From assembly GCA_023627715.1 (NCBI GenBank), contig JAMAHW010000038.1, positions 248,001 through 312,000 on the forward strand: a DNA stretch of 64,000 bases. Direction: 5' to 3'. Numbering within the stretch: position 1 is the first letter of the stretch; each line of letters begins with the position of its first letter. The DNA comes from Periconia sp. R9002. Lineage: Eukaryota; Ascomycota; Dothideomycetes; Pleosporales; Periconiaceae. Below are positions 44,337 to 54,969 of the stretch, piece by piece. Under the pieces are notes generated by a model. That model was not told where the DNA came from. It searched no databases and saw nothing but the letters and a program-made list of their open reading frames with translations. A program made the position numbers and the translations under genes.

Positions 44337-46529
44337 ATGAATGATTTCGCAAAAAAACTGCCGTTTGGACGGTCAAAGTCACCCTCTCCATCCGAGGATG
44401 AGGCATCGCTCACCACTCTACTCGATGCGGACCAATGCGCCGACCTCACTTTTCTCATAGCAACGATAACAGCTATGATGCGTACCTCGCTCGTGCTCAA
44501 CTTCACCGCTGAAGAGACGCCGAGAGACTCCAAATCCAAGGCATCAAATTCCGACCAAGACGCCGCTCTGGCAGCCGCACCCTCCGACATTGAAAAAGTC
44601 GATGTAGAAAAGGAAGACAAAGAGCGCAAGGATCGAGCAAAGAGAGAAGAAGAAGCAAGGAAGGACCTAGCAAAGCCTGAGGTACAAGACCTGAAGAAAG
44701 CGGTGTTGAGTTACTTTGACGAGTGGAGGGGAAAGGTGATTATGAGGGTGGGCGAAATCGTAAATTCGCGGCAAGAAGCGAAGGCGCAGAGTAACAAAAT
44801 CCCCAGAAAAGAAGTCGAGCAGAAAGTCAAGCGATCAGAGACGGGGATGAAGAGTATAAGTAGCACGGATGATAAAGGCGAGGACGAGGATGAAGTGCTC
44901 CGCGAACTTTATCCCCCAGTTGCTACATCTCTGGCGGCACTGGATCAGGAGAAACGCATGCTGGTTCTGCATTCTCTCGTCTTGATCATCTTGAGCTTGG
45001 AATCCTACTCGGCTCACTCACGCGTCTTGCTTCTTTACCTCACCTCCGCGCTCCGACTGAACTTGTCCACTTTCAAGAAAGATGAGGAAACCATAGCACG
45101 GGGCCTCCTCGAAGCAGCCTCCCAACAACTCTCCGCCGACGCCGAAACCAAGAAAGCGGCCGAGTCTTCGTCGAAATCACGCAAATGGAAAGTCGGTCTC
45201 GCAGGCGTAGCAGGCGCCGCCCTCATCGGCGTAACAGGAGGCCTAGCCGCACCTCTACTCGCCGCTGGCATAGGTTCCGTGATGGGGGGACTTGGACTAG
45301 GCGCTACAGCAGCGGCAGGCTATCTCGGGACCCTCGCGTCCTCATCCATCCTCGTCGGTGGCCTCTTCGGCGCTTACGGTGCCAAAATGACCAGCCAAGC
45401 CATGGACGACTACGCGCGCGAAGTCGAAGACTTTGGCTTCATCCCCATCCACCACTTCCACCGCCCACGCAAAGTCGAGAAGGAATTCCGCCGTCTCCGC
45501 GTCGCCATCGCCATCTCGGGCTGGCTGACCAGCAAAGAAGAAGTCGTGATCCCCTGGCGATACATGGAACCCAGCATCGAAGGCTTTGCGCTGCGCTGGG
45601 AACTCGAGGCGCTCCTCAAACTCGGCAACTCGATGGATTCCTTCGTCAAAAGCGCAGCCTGGAGCTACGCCAAAGGCCAACTCATCAAACGCACAATCTT
45701 CGGCGCCCTCGCATCCGGCCTCTGGCCCCTCGGCCTCCTCAAAATCTCCTCCGTCCTCGACAACCCCTTCTCCGTCGCCAAATACCGCGCCGACCGCGCA
45801 GGCGAAGTCCTCGCCGACGCCCTCATCAACAAAGTCCAAGGCGAGCGCCCCGTTACCCTCATCGGGTATTCCCTCGGCGCGCGCCTCATCTTCTCGTGCC
45901 TCACCACCCTCGCCAAACGCCACGCCTTCGGCCTCGTCGAAAACGTCGCGCTCCTGGGCTCCCCCTGCCCCTCGGACGCCGACGACTGGCGCCGCATCCG
46001 CGCCGTCGTCTCCGGCCGCCTCGTCAACGTCTTCTCCACTAACGACTACGTCCTCGCCTTCCTCTACCGCACCTCGAGCATCCAGCTCGGCGTCGCAGGC
46101 CTCCAACCCGTCCTTGGCGTACACGCCGTTCAAAACGTCGACGTGTCTGAACTTGTCCCCGGGCATCTCGCGTACCGATACCTCACCGGCAGCATCCTCA
46201 AGAAAATCGGCTTCGAGGATATCGACGTCGAGGAGGTGGAGCGCGAGGAAGCGGAGCTCAAGGCCGTCGCGGACGCGGAGAGCAAGGAGCGTGAGAGGAA
46301 GGAGAAGGAGAGAGAGGGGAAGGGGAAGACGGAGGATGAGGAGAAGAGGGAATTGGAGCTTGAGGTGGAGAAGCGGAATCAGGAGAGCGTTATGGGGTGG
46401 GCTATGGAGAAGATGAATGTTGGCACGCTTTGGGGGAGTGGGAGGAAGGAAAGGACCGAGGCGGAGAAGATGGTGGAGTTGGAGAAGAAGGCTAGGAGGG
46501 ATGCTGAGGGGGGGAAGGAGAAGGTTTAG
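44337..46529 (+). CDS. MIL1: DUF726 / TMCO4-like alpha/beta hydrolase-fold membrane protein (Mil1)
   Basis: Single exon, 730 residues. An acidic/Lys-rich N-terminal region contains predicted coiled coil (about residues 80-185). Residues about 284-350 are Gly/Ala-rich and hydrophobic (GLAGVAGAALIGVTGGLAAP and LGTLASSSILVGGLFGAYG), giving two or more membrane helices. The DUF726 core follows: PWRYMEPSIEGFALRWELE, then the nucleophile elbow GYSLGAR with Ser512, then NVALLGSP, NVFSTNDYVLAFLYR and PVLGVHAVQNVDVS. Yeast Mil1 and human TMCO4 share this architecture; Mil1 binds the Golgi/endosome medium subunit Apm2 of a variant AP-1 adaptor, and lipase-like activity is suggested from the fold. The C-terminal about 120 residues are charged Glu/Lys/Arg repeats. 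Codon use in the core is strongly C-ending, which produces long spurious frames on other strands. Confidence 0.9.
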   Translation: MNDFAKKLPFGRSKSPSPSEDEASLTTLLDADQCADLTFLIATITAMMRTSLVLNFTAEETPRDSKSKASNSDQDAALAAAPSDIEKVDVEKEDKERKDRAKREEEARKDLAKPEVQDLKKAVLSYFDEWRGKVIMRVGEIVNSRQEAKAQSNKIPRKEVEQKVKRSETGMKSISSTDDKGEDEDEVLRELYPPVATSLAALDQEKRMLVLHSLVLIILSLESYSAHSRVLLLYLTSALRLNLSTFKKDEETIARGLLEAASQQLSADAETKKAAESSSKSRKWKVGLAGVAGAALIGVTGGLAAPLLAAGIGSVMGGLGLGATAAAGYLGTLASSSILVGGLFGAYGAKMTSQAMDDYAREVEDFGFIPIHHFHRPRKVEKEFRRLRVAIAISGWLTSKEEVVIPWRYMEPSIEGFALRWELEALLKLGNSMDSFVKSAAWSYAKGQLIKRTIFGALASGLWPLGLLKISSVLDNPFSVAKYRADRAGEVLADALINKVQGERPVTLIGYSLGARLIFSCLTTLAKRHAFGLVENVALLGSPCPSDADDWRRIRAVVSGRLVNVFSTNDYVLAFLYRTSSIQLGVAGLQPVLGVHAVQNVDVSELVPGHLAYRYLTGSILKKIGFEDIDVEEVEREEAELKAVADAESKERERKEKEREGKGKTEDEEKRELELEVEKRNQESVMGWAMEKMNVGTLWGSGRKERTEAEKMVELEKKARRDAEGGKEKV

Positions 46530-46874
46530 ATGGGGTGGTTTCTTCTTTTTCTTCTTATTTTTTTTAGGGAGGTCAGGAAGTAAGGTTTCGGTTATCGTTA
46601 GGCGTTGGGTTTGCGTGGATTGGTATTTCGTATTTGGTAATGAATAGACGGGTTTGGTTGGGGGGGATATACATCGTACTACTTAGCGAATGGGACCTAT
46701 GAGCGGTTTCTAGATACACAACGGACGATACCGGGGGATCAGATGTCGCACTTTACTGCTTTCTTTGACCAATAACAAACAAAACTTTCCCCTGCGCCGC
46801 AAGACCCGTCATTCATCAAAGTTCGTGCAGTGCAGTGCAGAGAGAAAGAAAACTACCTCCATGTACACACGCTT
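46530..46874. other. Convergent intergenic region MIL1 / SEC17
   Basis: 345 bases between two stop codons facing each other. T-rich just after MIL1. No gene. Confidence 0.6.
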
Positions 46875-48215
46875 CTACGAAAAGTCCTCTTCCTTGCTCT
46901 CGACCGACTCCTTGATGCGGAGCAGCAACGTCGTTTTCCACTTGTCCAACTTGCTCATCTGATCGTACTGGAAAAGCTACACACACCGTCAGCAAATATA
47001 CAAAATCCACCACCCTCTCGTCCGGGGAGGAGGGGAGGGGGGGGGGACACAAAACTCACCTTCTCACTAAAAACATCCTGATCCCCCACCTCGACCGCCT
47101 GCGCAAGATCAACTAGCAACTGGCACTCCCTCTGCTGCGAGAAGCTGTTATCCATCTCGCGATACCGATCGAGCGCGGTATTGATGCCGACGTTGTCGCC
47201 GGTGCACAGGTGGCAGATGCCCGCCTTCAACAGGTACTCTTTGACGGACCAGCGCATGAGGTTGTTGTTGATGGACGACTTTGCGACCTTTTCGTACAGC
47301 GAGATGGCCTTGTAGTAGTCTTTTCCTTCGAGCGCGACGAGGTCGGCTGTCTTGAGCCAGAGTTTGTTCGCTAGGGCTTCGGCGTTGTCCTATTGTCATC
47401 CCCCCTCATGTTAGTTTGTGGGGGAAAGGGGTTGGGTGGAAAGATTAGGTTGGCTGGCTTACACTTTCGTACCAACCCGCGGCTTCTTCGAAGGCCGCTG
47501 CAGCCCGGCCGTTATCGCCGAGCTCGACTTCGAAGAGCTCGCCTAGGTTTTGCTTGTGCGTTGCTGCGCGGCGGAAGTTGCCTTTGGAGCAGTAATGTGT
47601 GATGGCTTTGTCGAGACACCGCGCCGCGGCTTCCGGGTCGTCTTTCTTGTATGCCTCTGCACACACGCACACGCGTAGCGATGTCAGTCTCACGTGACCT
47701 GCGTCAAAAAGTAAGAGGGGAGGGGTGAGACGTACTGAAGGCTTCTGTGAGTGTGTTTGCTTCATCGTCGGGTTCGTTGAGCTGCTGGCGTTGCACGGAT
47801 GCTGCTTTTTCGAATGCTTCGCCGGCCTCTTTGCCTGTTTCTGGTCTCAGTTTTTGCAAGCGATGGAGAGGGAAGATGAGAGAACACGCAGTTCTGTTTT
47901 TGAGGTGTTCTGGCATGGTCTAGTTCGTACCCATCTTCTGCATCCGGAATGCATTTGCTGCTGCGATAAACTGATCTGCTGCTGCCTCATCTGTCCTTAA
48001 GATCAGCGCTCGTTCTAGTCGTGACTTAAGTCTTTGGGATTTTTATTCACATTTTTCTTGACGGCCACCAAACAAACTGAATCCGCCTGATGCCTTCGAC
48101 AAGCTTTGTTCAGCCTATTCATACCCATATCATTAGTTCTCTGATATGTGTCTTTGTGGCTGAGTTTCGGGGTGTTCCCCACCTGTCGGAGGAGTGCTCT
48201 TGGATCTCCCGCCAT
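46875..48215 (-). CDS. SEC17: Alpha-SNAP, vesicle-fusion adaptor Sec17
   Basis: Seven exons on the minus strand (48215-48183, 48114-48051, 47990-47931, 47834-47736, 47656-47463, 47389-47060, 46976-46875) sum to 293 residues, the normal length for Sec17. The exon chain keeps frame at every junction and rebuilds the expected text: MAGDPRALLRQ, then AEQSLSKASGGFSLFGGRQE, KYEAAADQFIAAANAFRMQK, KEAGEAFEKAASVQRQQLNE, ITHYCSKGNFRRAATHKQNL, LLKAGICHLCTG and the C-terminal KLDKWKTTLLLRIKES. The N-terminal FSLFGG membrane-touching loop and the TPR-like helical solenoid are present. The conserved Leu pair near the end (TTLLLRIKE) is the part that stimulates NSF ATPase. It recruits Sec18/NSF to SNARE complexes for disassembly. 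The start exon is only 11 codons long. Confidence 0.93.
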
Positions 48216-48526
48216 GATTTCAGATTCTTCGCTGTTTCAAAGTTTACGTGGTAGTTGTATATGCAAGGGAGGGTCTGAGCAGGTGATTTATCGTTGGTTT
48301 ACGGTCAAAGGCTCGAAGTATGGTCGAGACAGGTGGTACCGCATCCAGGAAGATGACGCCCGCCATATGGTCTGTGCGGCGGACCCACGTTCAAGTGCGG
48401 TTGAACCTCGGCGGTCACGAAGTTACATAATCTTTCAAGTTCAACATCACTCCTTCACGGCAACGCATTGAATTCGATATCTTGATCGCCAATCCCTTCA
48501 TTGTTATTTTCTTAATCAAGTTTGAA
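48216..48526. promoter_or_regulatory. Bidirectional promoter between SEC17 and GTA3
   Basis: 311 bases separate the two divergent start codons, so promoter elements and both 5' leaders must share this space. I see no open gene in it. Co-regulation is inference. Confidence 0.55.
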
Positions 48527-49129
48527 ATGTTTGCCAGTCGAGCATTCATCGGCGGGAGGTGTTTCGTTCGTACACTCCGAGAATCGACCAAACCATTCCA
48601 CACGTTTTCCCCATGGAACCAAGCAAACGCGTCGATCACACCAGTCGCTGCCAAAGACCTTGATTCGATTTTCGCAGAGCCAACCTGGTCCGTCGAATCA
48701 CTCCTGCCGGACAAGGCAAAATCCGTGGATGCGCCAAAGATATCGTCGAAGCAGCTCCATCATCTACTCCGCCTCTCAGCGCTCCCGCTTCCCAAAACAC
48801 CCGAAGAGGAAGCGAAGATGCTAGACACGCTCTCGGCTCAATTACACTTTGTAGGAGAGATACAGCAGGTGGATACAAAAGATGTGACGCCTTTAAGGGC
48901 CATAAGAGACGAGACGATGGCCGCGGAAAAGGAGCAAACCATTACATTGGAGACCCTAAAACATGCCTTTGCACAAGAGAAGGTTATTGGGAAACATCAC
49001 AAGCGTATACAGAGGCATACGTCGGTACCGATAGACGCGAGCGATGTTGAAGATTGGGATGTCCTTGGTTCTGCTGAACGAAAAGTTGGAAGATACTTCG
49101 TGGTCGAAAGTGAACGAACCCAGGAGTAG
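48527..49129 (+). CDS. gta3: Mitochondrial glutamyl-tRNA(Gln) amidotransferase subunit, GatC-like Gta3
   Basis: Single exon, 200 residues, from the first ATG of the frame. The N-terminal about 35 residues are Arg/Ser/Thr-rich with few acids (MFASRAFIGGRCFVRTLRES), a mitochondrial presequence. The core SVESLLPDKAK, ISSKQLHHLLRLSALPLP, EEEAKMLDTLSAQLHFVGEI and DVTPLRAIRDET matches the GatC-type helical wrap of the fungal Gta3 family. In the GatCAB/GatFAB type complex this small subunit wraps and stabilises subunits A and B, which convert Glu-tRNA(Gln) to Gln-tRNA(Gln) in mitochondria. The last third (KEQTITLETLKHAFAQEKVI, then basic residues) fits the fungal extension. It is divergent to SEC17 and convergent with the next gene. 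Confidence 0.85.
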   Translation: MFASRAFIGGRCFVRTLRESTKPFHTFSPWNQANASITPVAAKDLDSIFAEPTWSVESLLPDKAKSVDAPKISSKQLHHLLRLSALPLPKTPEEEAKMLDTLSAQLHFVGEIQQVDTKDVTPLRAIRDETMAAEKEQTITLETLKHAFAQEKVIGKHHKRIQRHTSVPIDASDVEDWDVLGSAERKVGRYFVVESERTQE

Positions 49130-49391
49130 CCTTTCCCTGGGGCTTACAGGGTCGTCCTTAATGACGATACAGATCATAGCGAATGGAGAAAACCATGAAC
49201 AGATTTTCTGTACAGGCAAAATGCACCGCAGCAATCAATGCAAGTAAGTATAATAATGGATTGTGAAATGGTATATCAAATCGCTAACGCCTCCCCAGTT
49301 ATAATCCCAGTCCTGTCCGTGATATATATAACAACACGACGCCATGTCAAACATCGAAAAAAGTCAAAATCAAATCCTTCCATCACTTGGA

Positions 49392-49943
49392 TCACTCTAA
49401 GCTCTGACCACATGAAGCGCAGTACTTCACGTGATTCTTTCCAGTACAGCAATTACAAAAAGGTCGTGCATCTAGATCTTCTAGGTCGGGTGTGGACAGT
49501 CGCCCCATTCTCGGTGTCGACGGCGGCGTCATGAGACCATTGTGTGGTTGTGTCGTCGAACTGCTTTCATGGGGCTTCTTGGGATAGGGTGCGTGGATGA
49601 CGACTGCTTTGGCGTGCGATTGGGACGAATACGACATCACGTGACCATCGTGACTCGGTCCACCTTTTGGCTTCCGACCACCCGACGACAGCGAACTCGA
49701 TACCAATCGAGAAGATTTTGGTTTGTCAGAAAGTGATGATGAGGATGGCAACCTTGCAGCTGTTGTGCGAAAGGAGGGTTGTGACGTGCTGCGATCATCG
49801 ACCTTTGGGCGACGACGACGAGACTCGACTATGCGAACATTTTTTCCGTCGTAATAATCGACCCTCCGATAAATGGATGGATTCTGGATCGATGCATCAC
49901 CCACTGCCGACAGTGTATTGGAAGTAGCCGACGACAACGACAT
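49392..49943 (-). CDS. Small hypothetical protein with C-terminal Cys motif
   Basis: Single exon, 183 residues. I take the ATG at 49943 (MSLSSATSN) rather than one five codons upstream, because the later one starts the Ser-rich run. A conserved-looking segment, NPSIYRRVDYYDGKNVRIVE followed by SRRRRPK, is followed by a disordered Ser/Pro/Lys middle. The C-terminus has CNCC...CASC: two Cys clusters 13 residues apart (RPFCNCCTGKNHVKYCASCG), the spacing of a small zinc ribbon. The basic stretch could be a nuclear signal. Proteins with the same YRRVDYYDGKN start and Cys end occur in other Pezizomycotina as far as I recall, without known function. Confidence 0.7.
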   Translation of the reverse strand: MSLSSATSNTLSAVGDASIQNPSIYRRVDYYDGKNVRIVESRRRRPKVDDRSTSQPSFRTTAARLPSSSSLSDKPKSSRLVSSSLSSGGRKPKGGPSHDGHVMSYSSQSHAKAVVIHAPYPKKPHESSSTTQPHNGLMTPPSTPRMGRLSTPDLEDLDARPFCNCCTGKNHVKYCASCGQSLE

Positions 49944-52336
49944 GGTGGACACTATCACACTGAGGCAGCCGACAAAGATGGTGAATATAGTCCCAAAAGG
50001 TCTAAAGGAGTGTGCAACAACCTTCTACAACCCTTGGAACTGTTTCAGAACGATTGCGTTGCGAGATTGCTGATATTGCAAAGAGGTGGGAGTGGAGTGG
50101 AGGAGGGAGAGGTGTAGGAGTGGGAGGTGCGCAGCTTTATGGGAAGAGGGAGTTGGACGCCAAGCCGCATACCTCCCAGCAGGGGGCACTCACCCCCCAA
50201 CACCCACGCACACCCCGCGTACCAGGCGACCTATCTATATCTCCCAATCCTGCCGTTCAAATCATGCCGGATAGCAAAAAAACCGAAGTCCAAAGCTTGA
50301 GAAACCATGATATACTGTGTTCACCTCACACACACACACTTACTTGCGGCCTCAGAACAAGCGGCCTCATACAACCCACAAACCTTTCTTCACGTCCAAC
50401 CTCCCATTCCCATTCCCATTCCCATCCCATACTCACCACAAACCCATCCACTCATCCCCCCAATGCCCCAAACACCCATCACACGTCCCACCCCTTCCAT
50501 CCTCCCCATCCGTCTGCGCGTTCTTGGCATACCACGCACAATCACCCCACACCGTAGAATCACCTGCTAAAAAACCACACTCCCGAACTCGCAGCCTGCG
50601 GTTTAGTGCGTATGTAAATTTTCGCATCGTGAAATGTTGTGGTGCACGAGTTGTCGAGGCGCTGTCGCTGGATGGGTGTTGATGTGAGGTTGTGGTTGCG
50701 ATGCGTTATGTAAGCAGAGTTTTCTGGTGAGGCCGCACTGGGGCCGTAACTACTGGTCTGCCAGCCTGCACGCCGGGGGCGCGCTTGCATGTCTGCGAGG
50801 ATTGCTTAAGGCAAGACCAACAATGTTCGAAGATTTCTTCTTAAACTACTTATATACTTTGTACGTACGTATGTCGCTGTTGAAGCCGTCCTACCCGAGG
50901 ATGTTACAGTGTTTTTTTTTTTTTTTTTTGTTTTTGCTGCCTGCATCGTCGATACCCAGGGTAACAATCCTCTACTCTACTCAACTCTGCGATGATTGAT
51001 TGCTTTCATGTTCATGTTCGCTGCGATTTGAAGTGCTCAAGCAGTAAACCCGTTCAACGCGCGAATCTCCCATTGAGATAGGCTAAGACGTTTTGAGCTA
51101 AAGGGATCACTTTAGCCTAAAACAGTTAGCGAGTTATGTTGAATGGATATTCCGTCCCTTCCTTTGTGCGCAAAAAATATCGACATAGATAGGTAGGTAC
51201 ATGCATCCCTCCTTTTCTCTTGATAATACCTTTGTATATAAGGGGCATGCACCCTTCACACTTCCCTCCATCTAAGTGAATCTTATTTGTTGTTGTGATG
51301 ACGAGGCGGCGAAGTGAGTGAGGGAGTGAGGGAGGGAAGGAGTGGAAGTGCTGGGTGGGTGGATGGGTGCCTGGCGCTTACATAGGACGTACGTACCAGG
51401 GGTGGGTGGCTGGGTAGGATGAGGTTGCAGGGGGAAAGCGACTCCGCCGCATAGGTAGGTAGGTAGGTACTTGGTAGTTATTCTGCAAAGGCTTTATGTA
51501 TAGATAATGATAGGGATTTGAGGGTAGGTAGCCGGAGTGGAAAGGCGTGGTGTTGTTGTTGTTGTTGGTGGTGGTGGATGTTTGTATGGGGTTTTTGGTT
51601 TTAGGTTTATGTCCCTCCCTTGTCCTACATTGCTGAAGACGTTGGTGGGGGTTTTTGTTTGTGTCGATATTAATAGTGTAAGTAGGTTATTTGTGTGCTT
51701 TGGGGGACGATTGGGGTATGTTTTTTCATGGGGGGTTTTGAGGGGGGGGGATAGGGAAGATGAGTAGGGGGTTGGGTGTGTAGGTTTTTGGTGATGTTTT
51801 GCAGTGGGGGTTTTTTGAAGGAGGGTGTTTTTTGGGGTGGTGGTGTATATGTAGGAGTGTTCTCACAAAGATGGGTATTGGAAGGGATAAGGAAGGGGTA
51901 GCATAGGTAGATGGGTACGCGCGTACGTGGGTTTGTGTATGTTGAATTGTTTATGTATTGATATGTTGACATGTAACAAGTATCAAGTAGAACAAAAAAA
52001 AACTACCAACACCGACACCGACGCTAGAAAAGCAGTAAGATATGATGAGAACGATGAGGAGAAAGGTAAGGAAAAACAAGTGAGTGCGTGCGTAGAGATT
52101 GATGCGAGAATAAGAAAGAGTACATGTAAGTAGTCCAACAAACGCAAAATATGGAAAGAGAAATGTATAAAATTATATTTATACAAAGAGAAAATTGCTT
52201 ACGTCCATCAAATCCATCACCAAAAACATCTGAGTCTCTACATCCGTTCTTACCTCTTATCGCGCCCACCTTTTTCTCTATTTTCCTTTTTTTTCAGTTC
52301 GTTTTCGATGTATCGTTTTTTTAGTTTTTTGTTCGT
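49944..52336. other. Gene-free interval with simple repeats
   Basis: No gene is supported. 50160-50580 is C/A-rich. A copy of the dispersed repeat with an embedded T18 run is at 50888-50985. 51300-51900 is G/T-rich with (AGGT)n at 51451-51469 and GTTGTT runs. The open frames in 50000-50700 and 51500-52000 follow the skewed composition. Confidence 0.5.
50888..50985 (-). repeat. Dispersed hairpin repeat, copy 3 (diverged)
   Basis: Reverse complement aligns with copy 1 over the block GTTACCCTGGGTATCGAC, GCAGGCAG, an A-rich tract (here T18 at 50912-50929 on the plus strand), and TAAC...TCCTCGGGTAGGACGG. The hairpin (TCCT...AGGA) is kept although its loop differs. This copy lacks the outer palindrome. 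Confidence 0.65.
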
Positions 52337-53591
52337 TCACTGCCCCGGTTTCGGCGAGTGCCAATTCTTATACAAGCACGAACACAGCGCGCCCGCGTCC
52401 TGCGCCTGCATGTGAATCTGCTCGCCCAGCTGCTGCCCGTCCTTCTGCTTGCTGCAGCTGGGCACGTTCTCGCCGCCGCCGACGGCTTGTTCGACGCGCA
52501 CGGCTGTTGTCACATGGGTTAGCTAATTCTTTAAGATGGGGGAGAAAGAAAACGTACCAAACGGCCAAGTCGAGAACGAGGGATCCCCGCTTGGATCCCC
52601 TTTATCCAGATTCGGCCAATCCTTCGCCATCTTCGTATACAGGTACGCCTGCAGATTCGTGTTATCGAAGTCGCAGCTCGCGGCGGCGTTGTCGGCCGTG
52701 ATGTTGGTCCTCGGGGCGACGACTTTGGTCTGGGAGATTTGGAAGCGGTAGCGTTCGGTGTCTTTTCCTGCGTCGAGGAGGGTGAGGTCGGCGTTTTTGA
52801 AGGAGACGCTGAAGGGGTTTTCGGTGGAGGAGATTTTGTAGGCGTTGGGCGAGCCGCTGATGACCCAGTTGAAGGTGGCGGCGGACTTGGCGGGGTTGGA
52901 GTAGTAGGTGGTGTAGGGGTAGCAGGACCAGGTCGCGGCTTCGGCGGTGCAGTTGGTTTGCACCGTGTCGAGGAAGGTTACGAGGGAGTAGGACCCCAGG
53001 GGGAAGTTGGCGGGGAGGGAGGAGGAGGATGATGATGATGATGAGACGGAGGATGGGGATGTGCTTTGGGGTTGTGAGGGGTCGGTTGTGCTGGTGTTTG
53101 CAGTGGCGTCCGCGTTGGAGGGTCTAGGGAGAGTGTTAGTTGGGTATTGTTGTTGTCTGTTTTTCGGTAACGTACTTTTTGTTTGATTTTTTGAGCCCTA
53201 GAGCGATTCCAACGGCTGCGGCTATTATTATCATTAAGATGATGGCGAGTACGAGAGCCAGTTTCCTCCACCCTCCTCTTTTGGCGATCTGCTTGTGGTT
53301 CCGTAGGGCGACAAACTTCTTCTCGCCCTCACTCCATACACTGAATGTGTATCCCGAGTTCCCACTCTTCTCATCCATGCTATCCCTCGGCGCATCTGCC
53401 AGCGCCGCACTCAGCCCACTCTTCCTCACTGACGCACGATGCGAGTCCCGGGCATTCTTCTTGGTGGTGTCGACACTTCCATTTTCCAGAATGATGGACA
53501 GACGCTGGCCAGCCGGGGTGGATATCCGTTTTGGTTGCGGCTCGGGAATTATCTGGTGGGTGGAATTGGATCGTGACCAAAAGCGAGACAT
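52337..53591 (-). CDS. Single-pass membrane protein with Ser-rich linker and extracellular domain, function unknown
   Basis: Three exons on the minus strand (53591-53176, 53123-52558, 52503-52337) give 382 residues with frame kept across both introns. Residues 1-109 are a polar cytosolic region rich in Arg/Ser with KRISTPAGQRLS. One TM helix (LALVLAIILMIIIAAAVGIA, about residues 111-130) is followed by basic residues and a Ser-rich linker. The outer part (LPANFPLGSYSLVTFLDTVQ, then TNCTAEAATWSCYPYTTYY) has paired cysteines, several N-x-S/T sites and beta-strand spacing (NWVISGSP, YKISSTENPFSVSF, RYRFQISQTKVV). This layout recurs in many filamentous ascomycetes, without an assigned function. 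The last exon adds further cysteines (VPSCSKQK, ALCSCLYKN). Orientation with the C-terminus outside is inferred from the cysteines. Confidence 0.78.
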
Positions 53592-54969
53592 TATGGATTA
53601 TGTAGAAATGATGTACGTGGGACAGACGAGATGAGTTTGAGGCGTGGCTTGATGCTAACCGTCGTCCTTGTGTTATGATGGGAGTATTACTATTATCTGG
53701 CGTAGACTGGGCCAAGTCGATTAAATGTTCATACGGGCAATATCATAGTGTAGCACCGGTCGGTCGGCTGTGGCAATTGTCGAAGTTGGCTAAGACATGA
53801 GTAGAAAGGCGAGGAGAGGAGAGAGAGGCGTGATGGAGAGGCAAGGTGGAGAGGGGATTGACAAAAAGCAAAGAAGGAGATGACCAAGATGTCGTGCGGC
53901 GCACTATCCGCTGCATGGCGTATAGGACCATGTCCAATAGCGGCCAGGGGCGCTCGTCTATTCAGAGTTTCCCATGATTGCGCCTGATTGTCGTGTTGCG
54001 CCATGCCGTTTTGAGCCGACGATAGACAGCCATGAATCGTGTCTGGACAAGCGCAACTCGTCTTTTCGACCCCTTAATTGGTGAAGCTGCACGGTGGTTG
54101 CCATATGCGATGGATGGTGGTATATGTGCTGCTGTTTTATAGCTGAGCAGGCGGCTCGCCCACGTGTTTGGATCGTTCCGTGTTCGCCATGTTCCTTGCC
54201 AAACATTCAGGCCTGTCGGGTGCCATGTCAACAACCTGCCGTGTTTCGCAGCACATGACGCACATCTAGTCAGTCAGTCAGCCGAATCAGTTGCGGTCCT
54301 GTTGATCCTGCATAGTGCAACAATGCGCGACCCACGCACGCATCGCGTTTTGTGCATGCACCCGTCTCCCCTTCACATATTTGGATAAATAAATGGAACG
54401 GGCCAAGGGTTTCTCACTCGGGCCGCCCTAGGCCACATCCAGCCAATCGTGTGGGTCCCTCGCTAAGCTCCCCAGACCCCATGTCTGCCAAGCCCTTTAC
54501 TTCAACTTCACATCCATCTGTGTCACTCTTCTGGGAAGCTTGAAACAACACATAGAGGTGCAATTTATAGTCCACAAAGGTCATCCTGCTCCAACAACTT
54601 CATAAAGTTCTGCTTCTCTGCGCGTGTCTGAATAAATAGCTATACCGCAAGACGATCCCGAATACCCGTCACGCGTCGTCAAAAACAAGTCGCCTTGTTG
54701 GTCGCGTTAAACAAGGTCCAAACTTCCTTGTGCGACAGTTTCCATGTCAAAAAGGCAACCGCCATGGACGTGCACCTTGACCACGTCGAGTACTGACGAT
54801 TGACCGCTCTTCAGTGTTTCCTCACACCACCCCATAGTTTGTACAAGCTTTTGTTACCCACAAACTTTCTCAAAAATTGCACCCACAAACCCACCCACCT
54901 CCTCCTACGCTTCAAGAATCCACTTACTTTCAAATCATCTATTCCTCTCAATCACATCACACAACGGCA
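53592..54969. other. Divergent intergenic region upstream of CLR2
   Basis: 1.38 kb between two divergent genes. No domain-bearing frame. 54790-54969 is C/A/T-rich, like a leader of the following gene. Confidence 0.5.

Noticed and set aside
45185..46166. Long open frames of 285 and 274 residues overlapping MIL1 in other frames
   Set aside because: They result from strong C-ending codon bias in MIL1; Arg/Pro- and Asp/Glu-rich products have no domain.
50012..50682. 181- and 121-residue plus-strand open frames
   Set aside because: Low-complexity His/Pro/Thr-rich readings of a CA-rich stretch, with no domain.
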